This document shows positions 7,212 through 15,743 of a stretch of 32,593 nucleotides of DNA, in pieces. The notes under the pieces are model-generated. The model saw only the letters and a list, made by a program, of their open reading frames with translations. It was not told the origin of the DNA and searched no databases. The position numbers and the translations under genes were made by a program. The DNA lies in NCBI GenBank assembly GCA_900554205.1, contig USGM01000021.1:1-32593 (forward strand), read 5' to 3'. The DNA comes from an uncultured Lachnospiraceae bacterium. Lineage in GTDB: Bacteria; Bacillota; Clostridia; Lachnospirales; Lachnospiraceae. Within the stretch, counting starts at the first letter, position 1. The number at the start of each line of letters is the position of its first letter.

Positions 7212-7961
7212 TTACTTATAGTTGACAATCTTTCCGAAGTCAGCCTTCAGAGATGCGCCGCCAACCAGTCCGCCGTCGATGTCAGGCTGTGCAAAAAGCT
7301 CTGCTGCGTTGCCCGCATTGACTGATCCGCCATACTGGATGCGCACTGCATCTGCGGTTGCAGCATCGTACATCTCATTGATGCAGTCACGGATTCCCTT
7401 ACATACTTCCTGCGCCTGCTCGGTGGTTGCTGTCTTACCTGTGCCGATTGCCCAGATAGGCTCATAGGCGATCACAAGCTCCTTCACCTGATCAGCGGTT
7501 ACTCCAACCAGATCAGACTTGATCTGCAGACAGATCCAATCCATCGTCACACCTGTCTCTCTCTGCTCCAGAGTCTCTCCACAGCAGAGGATAGGAGTAA
7601 GTCCTGCCTCGAATGCCTTCTTGACCTTCTTGTTCAGAAGAGCATCGTCCTCCTTGAAGTAATCTCTTCTCTCGGAATGGCCGATGATGACATACTTTAC
7701 GCCGGCATCCTTCAGCATAGCTGCCGAAATTTCACCGGTATATGCGCCCTTCTCCTCGAAGTACATGTTCTCGGCACCAACCTCAACGTTGGTTCCCTTT
7801 ACTGCCTCAACGACCGGAACAATGTCGATTGCAGGTACGCAGTATACAACATCAGCGTCATCTGTCTTCACAAGCTCCTTCAGTTCTGCACAGAGCTTTA
7901 CAGCCTCGCTGGGAGTCATGTTCATCTTCCAGTTTCCGGCAATGATCTTCTTTCTTGCCAT
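7212..7961 (-). CDS. tpiA: Triosephosphate isomerase
   Basis: Interconverts dihydroxyacetone phosphate and glyceraldehyde 3-phosphate in the cytoplasm. The 249-residue TIM barrel is full length. It shows the substrate residues N10 and K12 (AGNWKMN), the catalytic His95 (IIGHSERR), the catalytic Glu167 (AYEPIWAIGTGK) and the phosphate-binding YGGSVN near the C-terminus. GAGGAGA lies 5 bases before the ATG. Only 39 bases separate it from pgk, with no promoter or terminator seen, so the two form an operon. A hairpin terminator follows. Confidence 0.98.
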   Translation of the reverse strand: MARKKIIAGNWKMNMTPSEAVKLCAELKELVKTDDADVVYCVPAIDIVPVVEAVKGTNVEVGAENMYFEEKGAYTGEISAAMLKDAGVKYVIIGHSERRDYFKEDDALLNKKVKKAFEAGLTPILCCGETLEQRETGVTMDWICLQIKSDLVGVTADQVKELVIAYEPIWAIGTGKTATTEQAQEVCKGIRDCINEMYDAATADAVRIQYGGSVNAGNAAELFAQPDIDGGLVGGASLKADFGKIVNYK

Positions 7962-8000
7962 GATAGTCTCCTCATTTCCGTGTATAATATTTATAATTCA

Positions 8001-9224
8001 TTACTTGTCGTCCGCTGCATCTACGCCAGGAAGTACCTTGCCCTCAAGGAACTCAAGGGACGCACCGCCACCGGTGGAGATGTGGGTCATCTTGTCGCCA
8101 AAGCCAAGCTGGTTTACAGCTGCTGCGGAATCTCCGCCACCGATGATCGTGGTTGCGTCGGTCTCAGCCAGAGCCTTTGCAACAGCGATGGTTCCTGCTG
8201 CCAGCGTAGGATTCTCAAATACGCCCATAGGTCCGTTCCATACAACAGTCTTTGCGCTCTTTACAGCGTCTGCATACAGAGCAGCCGTCTTAGGTCCGAT
8301 GTCACAGCCCTCTCTGTCTGCGGGCATCTTATCGGAATCATAAACCTCTACCTCTACAGGTGCGTCGATAGGGTTCGGGAAGTCGGTAATGGTTACAGCA
8401 TCAACGGGAAGCAGCAGCTTCTTGCCGAGCTTCTCAGCCTTCTCCATCATTTCCTTACAGTATTCAATCTTCTCGTCATCAACCAGAGACTTACCGATCT
8501 CATAGCCCTTTGCCTTCAAGAAGGTGTATGCCATACCGCCGCCGATGATGAGGGTATCGCACTTCTCGAGCAGGTTGGAGATAACGTTCAGCTTATCAGC
8601 TACCTTTGCGCCGCCAAGGATTGCAACGAAAGGTCTTACCGGATTCTCTACTGCATTGCCGAGGAAGTTGATTTCCTTCTGCATCAGATAGCCGACAACA
8701 TTCTCGCCGCCCTTAGCGGTAATGAACTTCGTCACACCTGCTACGGAAGCGTGTGCTCTGTGGGAGGAACCAAATGCATCGCATACATACAGATCAGCCA
8801 GATCAGCCAGCTCCTTGGAGAACTGCTCGCCGTTCTTGGTCTCCTCTGCGCCACGGAAACGGGTATTCTGGAGCAGAACAACGTCTCCTTCCTTCATGTT
8901 CTCTACAGCCTTTGTTGCATCGGGTCCGGTTACATTGTAATCAGCGACAAATACAACTTCCTTGCCGAGCTTCTCGGAAAGTCTCTTTGCAACAGGTGCA
9001 AGGGACTCCTTCTCGTTGGGGCCTTCCTTTACCTTGCCGAGATGGGAGCAAAGAATTACCTTTCCGCCATCGTTGATCAGCTTCTGGATTGTGGGAAGTG
9101 CTGCCACGATTCTTGTATCATCTGTGATCTCGCCATTCTTCAGGGGTACATTGAAGTCACATCTTACCAGAACTCTCTTGCCCTTTGCGTTGATGTCATC
9201 AACGGATTTCTTGTTCAGTCCCAT
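8001..9224 (-). CDS. pgk: Phosphoglycerate kinase
   Basis: Transfers phosphate from 1,3-bisphosphoglycerate to ADP. The 407-residue product has both lobes. The N-terminal RVLVRCDFNVPL and the HLG region bind the phosphoglycerate side. The C-terminal lobe carries the nucleotide site, with GPMGVFE and the GGGDSAAA loop, and ends in HISTGGGASLEFLEGK. It is slightly longer than the usual 390-400 residues because of a short extra C-terminus (after LPGVDAADDK). GGAGG lies 9 bases before the ATG. It follows gap in the same direction but behind a terminator hairpin, so expression depends on read-through or an internal promoter I could not identify. Confidence 0.98.
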   Translation of the reverse strand: MGLNKKSVDDINAKGKRVLVRCDFNVPLKNGEITDDTRIVAALPTIQKLINDGGKVILCSHLGKVKEGPNEKESLAPVAKRLSEKLGKEVVFVADYNVTGPDATKAVENMKEGDVVLLQNTRFRGAEETKNGEQFSKELADLADLYVCDAFGSSHRAHASVAGVTKFITAKGGENVVGYLMQKEINFLGNAVENPVRPFVAILGGAKVADKLNVISNLLEKCDTLIIGGGMAYTFLKAKGYEIGKSLVDDEKIEYCKEMMEKAEKLGKKLLLPVDAVTITDFPNPIDAPVEVEVYDSDKMPADREGCDIGPKTAALYADAVKSAKTVVWNGPMGVFENPTLAAGTIAVAKALAETDATTIIGGGDSAAAVNQLGFGDKMTHISTGGGASLEFLEGKVLPGVDAADDK

Positions 9225-9263
9225 TTTGTCAAACCTCCATAATTGAATTCAAATCTAACAGTT

Positions 9264-9302
9264 ATAAACAAACAAGGGGCCCGGTCCTAAAGACCGGACC
9301 CC
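9264..9302 (-). terminator. Terminator between gap and pgk
   Basis: GGGGCCCGGTC (9276-9286) and GACCGGACCCC (9292-9302) form an 11-base GC-rich stem with one mismatch and a 5-base loop. On the minus strand it is followed by TTGTTTGTTT. It begins 22 bases after the gap stop, so it should attenuate transcription into pgk-tpiA. Confidence 0.8.
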
Positions 9303-9324
9303 TATAGTCCATAGGTGCAGCGGC

Positions 9325-10338
9325 TTACTGAAGCTCGCTGAAGTACTTGATGGTACGAACCATCTGAGAAGTATAGCTGTTCTCGTTGTCATACCAAGAA
9401 ACAACCTGTACCAGAGAGTTGCCATCTTCCATCTTGGAAACCATGGTCTGGGTTGCATCGAAGATAGAACCGTAGGTGCTTCCAACGATATCGGAAGATA
9501 CGATCTCGTCCTCGTTGTAGTCGAAGGACTCTGTCTTAGCAGCCTTCATTGCAGCGTTGATGCCTTCCTTGGTAACCTCACCCTTAACAACAGCTACCAG
9601 AATTGTGGTAGAACCTGTAGGGGTAGGTACACGCTGTGCGGAGCCGATCAGCTTGCCGTTCAGCTCAGGGATAACAAGGCCGATTGCCTTTGCAGCACCG
9701 GTAGAGTTGGGAACGATGTTGCAAGCGCCTGCACGGCTTCTTCTCAGATCGCCCTTTCTCTGAGGTCCGTCAAGGATCATCTGGTCACCTGTGTAAGCAT
9801 GTACAGTGGTCATGATACCGCTCTGGATAGGAGCGAAATCATTCAGAGCCTTTGCCATAGGTGCAAGGCAGTTTGTTGTACAGGAAGCTGCGGAGATAAC
9901 GGTATCTTCGGGCTTCAGTGTGTTGTGGTTTACATTGTATACGATGGTAGGCAGATCGTTTCCTGCAGGAGCAGAGATAACAACCTTACGAGCACCAGCA
10001 GTGATGTGTGCGGAAGCCTTCTCCTTAGAGGTATAGAATCCGGTACACTCCAGAACTACGTCAACCTTCAGCTCGCCCCAAGGAAGCTTGGATGCGTCTG
10101 CTTCCTTGTAGATGGTGATGGTCTTGCCGTTTACGGTAATGTTATCCTCGCCTGCTACTACGGAATCAGCATACTTGTACTTACCCTGAGAGGAGTCATA
10201 CTTTAACAGATGTGCCAGCATCTTGGGGCTGGTCAGATCGTTAATAGCTACAACTTCATATCCCTCTGCATCAAACATCTGTCTGAATGCCAGACGACCG
10301 ATACGGCCGAAACCATTAATTGCTACTCTTACTGCCAT
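9325..10338 (-). CDS. gap: Glyceraldehyde-3-phosphate dehydrogenase, type I
   Basis: Oxidises glyceraldehyde 3-phosphate to 1,3-bisphosphoglycerate with NAD. The 337-residue protein has the Rossmann motif INGFGRIGRLAFR at 8-20, an acidic residue (Asp34 in AINDL) typical of NAD preference, and the catalytic SAASCTTNCLAP with Cys153. The start is fixed by AGGAGGAAA 5 bases before the ATG. It is the first glycolytic gene of the three here and is followed by a strong hairpin, so it can be expressed in excess of pgk and tpiA. Divergent from the hybrid kinase gene across about 255 bases. Confidence 0.98.
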   Translation of the reverse strand: MAVRVAINGFGRIGRLAFRQMFDAEGYEVVAINDLTSPKMLAHLLKYDSSQGKYKYADSVVAGEDNITVNGKTITIYKEADASKLPWGELKVDVVLECTGFYTSKEKASAHITAGARKVVISAPAGNDLPTIVYNVNHNTLKPEDTVISAASCTTNCLAPMAKALNDFAPIQSGIMTTVHAYTGDQMILDGPQRKGDLRRSRAGACNIVPNSTGAAKAIGLVIPELNGKLIGSAQRVPTPTGSTTILVAVVKGEVTKEGINAAMKAAKTESFDYNEDEIVSSDIVGSTYGSIFDATQTMVSKMEDGNSLVQVVSWYDNENSYTSQMVRTIKYFSELQ

Positions 10339-10362
10339 TTTAGTTTCCTCCTAAAATATATT

Positions 10363-10371
10363 ATTATATCA
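10363..10371 (-). promoter_or_regulatory. Extended -10 element of gap
   Basis: On the minus strand TGA-TATAAT (10371-10363) is a perfect -10 with an extended TG. No good -35 lies at the correct distance; the extended -10 may compensate. It is 25 bases before the gap ATG. Confidence 0.45.
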
Positions 10372-10517
10372 TTTCGACCTCTGCGGCATCTGCTTGTCCA
10401 AGCCGCCCACAGATTGTCAAAATTTTATCAGCAAAGCTATTTTACCTAATTTCGCCTCATAATTCAAGATGTAAATGAAAAATATTTGTTTTTATTCCCT
10501 TTTCGGTGATTTTGTTT

Positions 10518-10523
10518 TATACT
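10518..10523 (+). promoter_or_regulatory. Possible -10 box of the hybrid kinase gene
   Basis: TATACT at 10518-10523, about 72 bases before the ATG at 10595, is the best -10 candidate in the gap. The matching -35 position (TTCCCT) is poor. The leader after it carries an inverted repeat, AGCAAAA (10544-10550) and TTTTGCT (10567-10573). The remaining gap to gap is AT-rich without other features I can support. Confidence 0.3.
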
Positions 10524-10594
10524 AAAGGACAAACAATAAAGAAAGCAAAACGTACCGGGACAAAAATTTTGCTCCACAGATGAGGATTGCTGCC

Positions 10595-13207
10595 ATGAAA
10601 TATATTTGCCCTATGATTCTGTATACCTGCTGTATTCTGGCATTTTATTTTGCTCTTCATATTATATGTTCCCATTCACGGCGGGATTATTCCCACCGGC
10701 TGCTCGCCTATATGTGTATCGGCAGCGGGGTCTGGAGTCTCGGCTTTGCCGCAATGAGTCTCCAAAGCTCGCCGGAGTTCGCCTATTACTGCCGTGCCTT
10801 CGGTCTGATCGGAACCTTTCTGTACCTTATATCAGTCCAGTTTCTGATCTGCTACATCTCACAGATAAGAAAATCCCTCGCCGTTCTCTTCAACGGCTTC
10901 TCTCTGCTTGGGATTCCTGTCTGTCTCCTGATTATCGATAAGAGACAGTCCGTCTATTTTCCGGGTCCCCTCGGCATGACCTATTCCTTTATGCCCGGCT
11001 TTGCAAACAATGCCTACACTGCTTACAGCGTTATCATTGCCATCGTCTGCCTGAGCATCAGCATCTATATGATACACTCCTCATCATCCAGACGTCTGCG
11101 CTTTTTCGGCAAATGCTTTCTCATGATGACAATATTCATGATGATCGGCACGATACTGGATACGCTGCTTCCTTTTCTCGGCATTCCCGCCATCCCGGGC
11201 AGCACAATGACCCAGTTCTGGGGGCTGCTCCTGCTGTTTATCGCCGCGCGCGTGAATGACCGCTCGAAGATCAGCGTCGAAAATATATCCAGCTTCATCT
11301 ATTCCTCGATCTCCACCCCTGTTCTGGTGTTTGATCCGGGATTCCGGCTGAAGCTTGCCAATGATGCGGCGACATCGTTCCTCGACCTCCCTCCTGCCCT
11401 GCTGTCCCAGCAAACCATCTCTATTTCACAGCTCTTTCAGGTAGAGCAGCCCTCCGTTTTTGCGTTTTCGGAAAACAGTACCAGTCTGGACTCCCTCTCG
11501 CTGCGCAACAATATCTATTGCAATCTGGCGATCAGCCGGATCACGGACCGCTACCGGGATGTCATCGGCTATGTCATTGTCATCACCGACCTGTCGGAGC
11601 GCCTTAAGACGATGCAGAAGCTGGAGGAGGCAAAGCTCGCCGCCGAGGCTGCGAACCGCTCCAAGAGCTCTTTTCTCGCCAACATGTCACATGAAATCCG
11701 CACACCGATGAATGCCATTCTCGGCTTTTCGGAACTGTTGTTAAAAATGGACATCGGTCCCAAGGTACGGGAATATGTCTCAGACATCCGTATCTCCTGC
11801 CAGAACCTGCTTGCCGTCATCAATGATATTCTCGACCTCTCCAAGCTCGACTCCGGCAAGATGGAGCTGAACTGCGGCAACTTCTATTTCCGTCCGCTGC
11901 TGCAGGATGCCTTCCACATCATTGACATTCAGGCGCGTAAAAAGGGCTTACAGTTCCTGATGGAAATCGCCCCCGAGGCTCCGCAGGAGCTTTACGGTGA
12001 CAAGACCAGACTGCGCAGCATTCTCATCAACCTTCTGGGCAATGCTGTCAAATACACTCCCTCCGGTCACATTTCCTTCAAGGTAAAGGTACTGGAGAAA
12101 ACAGAGAGCAGCGCGAAAATCCAGTACATTATATCCGACACCGGAATCGGTCTGACCGAGGAAGCCAAAGCACATCTCTTCGAGACCTTCAAGCGCTTTG
12201 ACCACGAGAAAAACAGCAGCATCGAGGGTACCGGCCTCGGACTTGCCATTGTCAACGGCTATGTTCAGCTCATGGGCGGCATAATCGATGTTGACAGCGT
12301 CTACGGCAAGGGTTCCACCTTCACCGTCACACTCAGCCACCGGGTGATCGACGGCACGCCTCTCGAGGCGTTTGATGTCTCCGAGCAGGAGGCAAGCTCG
12401 CTGAATACCGCAGGGCTCCGCTTCTGTCACGGCGATGTTCTTGTCACGGACGACAACCAGATCAACCTTAAGGTCATAAGGGATACTCTGGAATATTATG
12501 GTTTAAAGGTGGACACTGCCTCCAGCGGTCAGGATGCCATTGAGCTCTGCCGCAGCAAGAACTACGATCTCGTGTTCATGGATCAGATGATGCCCGGCAT
12601 GGACGGCATAGAAGCCATGCGGAAGATCCGCGCACTCTCCGACTTCTACAGTGCAGGCGGTGACGGCAAGATCATTGTGCTGACGGCGAACGCCATCACC
12701 GGCATGCGGAAGGAACTGATGGATAAGGGCTTCGACGAATATCTCGGAAAGCCTGTGAACTTCCACGAGCTGGAGCGTGTGCTCCTGCAGTTCCTGACCA
12801 CCTCCGAGGAACCGCCCGCTCCCGAGATCTCCCCGAAGGCAACCTCATCCCTGCGTGATCTGCTGCCGGAGATTGACACGGAAAAGGGCATCCTGCAATG
12901 CGGCGGGGACGAAGCCCTGTACCTGAACATCCTGCATCTTTTGCGCGACTCTGCGGACGAGCAGCTCTCATACCTCACAGAGCTTCTGCGCACTCGGGAT
13001 TATGAAAACTACATTATACATGCCCACTCACTCAAGGGACAGCTTCTGAATATCGGCTACACCGAACTGTCGGCGGCTGCGAGAGAGCTGGAATATGCCG
13101 CAAAGGGGAAACGCTATGAGGAGCTTTCCGGGCTGACGGATGCCTTTGTCGACCGCTATCTGGTCCTCTCTGAACAGTTGGACAACGCATTTGCGAACTT
13201 AAATTAA
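10595..13207 (+). CDS. Membrane hybrid sensor histidine kinase with receiver and HPt domains
   Basis: An 870-residue phosphorelay protein. The N-terminal ~220 residues hold about seven hydrophobic segments (7TM-like sensor module). A PAS-like region follows at about 235-335, then HisKA with the phospho-acceptor His366 (MSHEIRTPMNAILGF). The HATPase domain has NLLGNAVKYT, DTGIGL and GTGLGLAIV; the receiver domain spans about 612-735 with Asp663 in VFMDQMMPGMDG and Lys in LGKPVN; the C-terminal HPt domain has His811 in HSLKG. Phosphate could thus pass His-Asp-His inside one chain, but no response regulator gene is nearby. I start at ATG 10595 because GAGGA lies 8 bases upstream; the ATG at 10580 has no binding site. 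The PHP gene starts 12 bases after the stop. Signal and output are unknown. Confidence 0.93.
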   Translation: MKYICPMILYTCCILAFYFALHIICSHSRRDYSHRLLAYMCIGSGVWSLGFAAMSLQSSPEFAYYCRAFGLIGTFLYLISVQFLICYISQIRKSLAVLFNGFSLLGIPVCLLIIDKRQSVYFPGPLGMTYSFMPGFANNAYTAYSVIIAIVCLSISIYMIHSSSSRRLRFFGKCFLMMTIFMMIGTILDTLLPFLGIPAIPGSTMTQFWGLLLLFIAARVNDRSKISVENISSFIYSSISTPVLVFDPGFRLKLANDAATSFLDLPPALLSQQTISISQLFQVEQPSVFAFSENSTSLDSLSLRNNIYCNLAISRITDRYRDVIGYVIVITDLSERLKTMQKLEEAKLAAEAANRSKSSFLANMSHEIRTPMNAILGFSELLLKMDIGPKVREYVSDIRISCQNLLAVINDILDLSKLDSGKMELNCGNFYFRPLLQDAFHIIDIQARKKGLQFLMEIAPEAPQELYGDKTRLRSILINLLGNAVKYTPSGHISFKVKVLEKTESSAKIQYIISDTGIGLTEEAKAHLFETFKRFDHEKNSSIEGTGLGLAIVNGYVQLMGGIIDVDSVYGKGSTFTVTLSHRVIDGTPLEAFDVSEQEASSLNTAGLRFCHGDVLVTDDNQINLKVIRDTLEYYGLKVDTASSGQDAIELCRSKNYDLVFMDQMMPGMDGIEAMRKIRALSDFYSAGGDGKIIVLTANAITGMRKELMDKGFDEYLGKPVNFHELERVLLQFLTTSEEPPAPEISPKATSSLRDLLPEIDTEKGILQCGGDEALYLNILHLLRDSADEQLSYLTELLRTRDYENYIIHAHSLKGQLLNIGYTELSAAARELEYAAKGKRYEELSGLTDAFVDRYLVLSEQLDNAFANLN

Positions 13208-13219
13208 AGGAGGAATCTT

Positions 13220-14038
13220 ATGTCTATCACAGCAGACTGCCACTTACATTCATCCCACTCCGGGGATTCCGACACCCCCATGGAGAGCATGGTTCTCGAA
13301 GGAATCTCCAGAGGACTTACCACCATGTGTTTCACCGAGCACATGGACATGGAGTATCCGGATTCTCCCGACGGGCCGGGAAGCATGTTCCTTCTGAATG
13401 CAGACTCCTATCTCTATGAGCTCGCCTGCCTGAAGGAGAAATATCAGGACAAGATCCGTCTCCTCTTCGGCCTCGAGCTCGGACTTCAGCCGGAGATTAT
13501 ACGGAAAAATGCAGTGTATGCGAAATCCTATGAATTTGACTTCATTATCGGCTCCACCCACATCTGCAAGGGAAAGGATCCTTACTATCCGGCATTTTTT
13601 GAGGAACGTGACGAAGCCGCCGCATTCTGGGAATATTTTGAAGAGGAGCTTGCAAATATCCGGAAATTTTCTAATTTCGACGTCTGCGGACATCTGGATT
13701 ATGTTGTACGCTACGGTTCGACGCAGGACAAAAATTACAATTATGAAGCCTATAAGGATATCATTGATGAGATTCTGAAGGTTCTGATCGACAAAGAAAA
13801 AGGACTGGAATTAAATACCGGAGGCATCAAAAAAGGGATGAAAGACTTTCATCCCTGCATGGATATTCTGAAAAGATACAGAGCGCTTGGCGGCGAAATC
13901 ATCACCATAGGCAGTGACTCCCACGACACGGCTCACATTGCAGAGCATTTTGACCGCGCCGCAGAAGTCTTACAGACCTGTGGCTTCCGTTATTACACCA
14001 TATTTGAGAAACGGCTTCCCGAGTTTATCCGCTTATAA
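13220..14038 (+). CDS. PHP-domain phosphoesterase, HisK-type histidinol-phosphatase family
   Basis: A 272-residue metal-dependent phosphoesterase. HLHSSHSG (His8, His10) gives the first metal ligands. FTEHMD, a Glu in the FGLELG segment, GSTHI, the CGHLDYVVRYG block and the late GSDSHD complete the PHP motif series. Length and motifs match the histidinol-phosphate phosphatase (HisJ/HisK) class, which acts in histidine biosynthesis. No other his gene is present, so another small phosphorylated substrate is possible. AAAGGAGGA precedes the ATG and the gene follows the hybrid kinase by 12 bases, so they are co-transcribed. The stop lies one base from the stop of the convergent gene on the other strand. 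Confidence 0.85.
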   Translation: MSITADCHLHSSHSGDSDTPMESMVLEGISRGLTTMCFTEHMDMEYPDSPDGPGSMFLLNADSYLYELACLKEKYQDKIRLLFGLELGLQPEIIRKNAVYAKSYEFDFIIGSTHICKGKDPYYPAFFEERDEAAAFWEYFEEELANIRKFSNFDVCGHLDYVVRYGSTQDKNYNYEAYKDIIDEILKVLIDKEKGLELNTGGIKKGMKDFHPCMDILKRYRALGGEIITIGSDSHDTAHIAEHFDRAAEVLQTCGFRYYTIFEKRLPEFIRL

Positions 14039-14039
14039 G

Positions 14040-14567
14040 CTATTCGCACAGCACAACGACCTGTCTGGGCGTCGTCTGGGCAGGAATGCTGCGTGTTGAA
14101 TTCTCATAGACCACAACAAGATTGTGATTCGCGGGACTTCCCTGAAAATACTGGTTGTTCGTCGTGCGCACATCCACGGAGCCGTCCATGTTCAGCTGTA
14201 ACGTCTGATCCTCATTGACCAGCGAAGTATTGTAATATCCGACATTGATCATCCGGTCGGACATATTCTGCGCGGCAACCACTGCATTGTACTGGGGCGG
14301 GTAGATCAGCGGCATCGGCGCATCGGCGGCATACCAGAATGTGCACATCATTCCGACTGACAGCGTCTGAAAATCCACAACATAGGTGGACGGTGTCATA
14401 ATGAAATTGACGGTATTGCCGTCCGTATCCTCTATTGTCACAAAGATCATACAGCCGTTGGCTCTGCGGTTCCCGATTCTCGTCGGCACCATGTCCACGA
14501 TCGTTCCCGTGACAGAACCGAAACAGTTTCTTCTAAGCGGTATTCTTCCACTGAAATTGAAATCCAT
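14040..14567 (-). CDS. Unrecognised 175-residue protein
   Basis: I do not recognise this protein. From the ATG at 14567 (GAGGAG 7 bases upstream; a longer frame to 14609 has no binding site) it encodes 175 residues beginning MDFNFSGRIPLRRN. The sequence has alternating hydrophobic residues and many Thr, Val, Asn and Gly, suggesting an all-beta fold. The block GTIVDMVPTRIGN, then a turn, IFVTIEDTDGN and VNFIMTP could be part of an OB-like barrel (inference only). There is no signal peptide or membrane helix. It lies 78 bases after mnmA in the same direction but has a near-palindrome and a TATACT element in the gap, so it may be separately controlled. Confidence 0.75.
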   Translation of the reverse strand: MDFNFSGRIPLRRNCFGSVTGTIVDMVPTRIGNRRANGCMIFVTIEDTDGNTVNFIMTPSTYVVDFQTLSVGMMCTFWYAADAPMPLIYPPQYNAVVAAQNMSDRMINVGYYNTSLVNEDQTLQLNMDGSVDVRTTNNQYFQGSPANHNLVVVYENSTRSIPAQTTPRQVVVLCE

Positions 14568-14593
14568 AGCGTTACTCCTCACTGATATTCTTA

Positions 14594-14608
14594 TGCAGAC
14601 GATCTGCA
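14594..14608. promoter_or_regulatory. Operator-like inverted repeat before the 175-residue gene
   Basis: TGCAGA-CGA-TCTGCA: perfect 6-base arms around three bases, 27 bases upstream of the ATG. It lies just downstream of a TATACT element on the minus strand (about 14619-14624), a typical place for a repressor site. The -35 is weak. Confidence 0.35.
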
Positions 14609-14645
14609 ATCCTCTACCTCAGTATATGTTTTCCCGGTGAAATGG

Positions 14646-15722
14646 TTACACAATCGTTCCCCCGCCAAGAACATACTCCCCATCATAGAACACCGCCGCC
14701 TGTCCCGGTGTCACGGCGCGCGCGTTCCTGTCAAAGGTACACTGCACCCTGCCGTCCGGGAGCTTCTCCAGCAGACAGTCCTCTCCGCCGTGGTTATACC
14801 GTATTTTCGTCTTTGCACGAACCGGACCGGAAATATCTGCCACGGACATGAAATTCACCCGATCGCAGATCAGCGTTTTCACGAGAATGTCCTCATTGCT
14901 CCCGATCACGACCTCGTTTGTCTCCGGGCGGAGCTCCGTCACAAAGACGCGCTCCCCCATGGGCAGCTCCAGCCCTCTGCGCTGCCCGATGGTATAATGT
15001 GTGATTCCTTTGTGCCGCCCGAGGATTCTGCCGTCCGCCGTCACAAAATTTCCGGCTCCCGGCACACGGTCTCCCGCCTCCCTGTCGATGAACCCCGCAT
15101 AATCATTGTCCGGCACAAAACAGATCTCCTGACTGTCCGGCTTATGCGCCACCGGCAGACCGGCATTCTGTGCGATCTCCCTGATCTGCTCCTTCGTGTA
15201 ATCCCCGACCGGCATCAGAGTATGTGCCAGCTGTTCCTGTGTCAGATTGTACAGCGCATAGGTCTGATCCTTCGCCGCCGTCACGGAATTTCGGATCGCA
15301 AAGCGCCCGTTCTCCAGCTTTTCTATCCTTGCATAATGTCCCGTTGCAATGAAATCCGCCCCGATCTCAAGGCTGCGCTTTAACAGCGCCTCCCACTTCA
15401 CATACCGGTTGCAGGCAATACAGGGGTTCGGCGTATGTCCCGCCAGATATTCCTCCACAAAATAATCGATGACATGGCACTGGAACTCCCGCTTAAAATT
15501 CATAACATAATAGGGAATGCCTATCGTCTCCGCGACGCGACGTGCGTCATCAACGGCAGAAAGGCCACAGCAGCCTCCGTTCGCCGCCTTGTTCTCCTCT
15601 GTCTCGTCCTGCCAGATCTGCATCGTAACACCGATGACATCATAGCCCTGTTCCTTCAAAAGGTATGCCGCCACGGAGGAATCCACTCCCCCTGACATAC
15701 CGACAACTACTCTTTTCTTCAT
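14646..15722 (-). CDS. mnmA: tRNA-specific 2-thiouridylase MnmA
   Basis: Adds sulfur to U34 of tRNAs for Lys, Glu and Gln. The 358-residue protein shows the PP-loop SGGVDSS at 10-16 that binds ATP, the catalytic Cys101 in TPNPCIACN, and the second catalytic Cys201 in ICFVPDNDY. The tRNA-binding DQTYALY follows KDQ at about 151. Length is normal. It lies 21 bases after the cysteine desulfurase gene; the two are a common Firmicutes pair in which the desulfurase is the sulfur donor. The binding site before the ATG is weak (GGA 11 bases upstream), so coupling to the upstream gene is likely. Confidence 0.97.
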   Translation of the reverse strand: MKKRVVVGMSGGVDSSVAAYLLKEQGYDVIGVTMQIWQDETEENKAANGGCCGLSAVDDARRVAETIGIPYYVMNFKREFQCHVIDYFVEEYLAGHTPNPCIACNRYVKWEALLKRSLEIGADFIATGHYARIEKLENGRFAIRNSVTAAKDQTYALYNLTQEQLAHTLMPVGDYTKEQIREIAQNAGLPVAHKPDSQEICFVPDNDYAGFIDREAGDRVPGAGNFVTADGRILGRHKGITHYTIGQRRGLELPMGERVFVTELRPETNEVVIGSNEDILVKTLICDRVNFMSVADISGPVRAKTKIRYNHGGEDCLLEKLPDGRVQCTFDRNARAVTPGQAAVFYDGEYVLGGGTIV

Positions 15723-15743
15723 AAATTCTGTTTTCCGCGCTCC

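Noticed and set aside
7677..9242. 521-residue plus-strand frame opposite tpiA and pgk
   Set aside because: Lies entirely antisense to two highly conserved genes; long because of their codon bias, and has no ribosome binding site.
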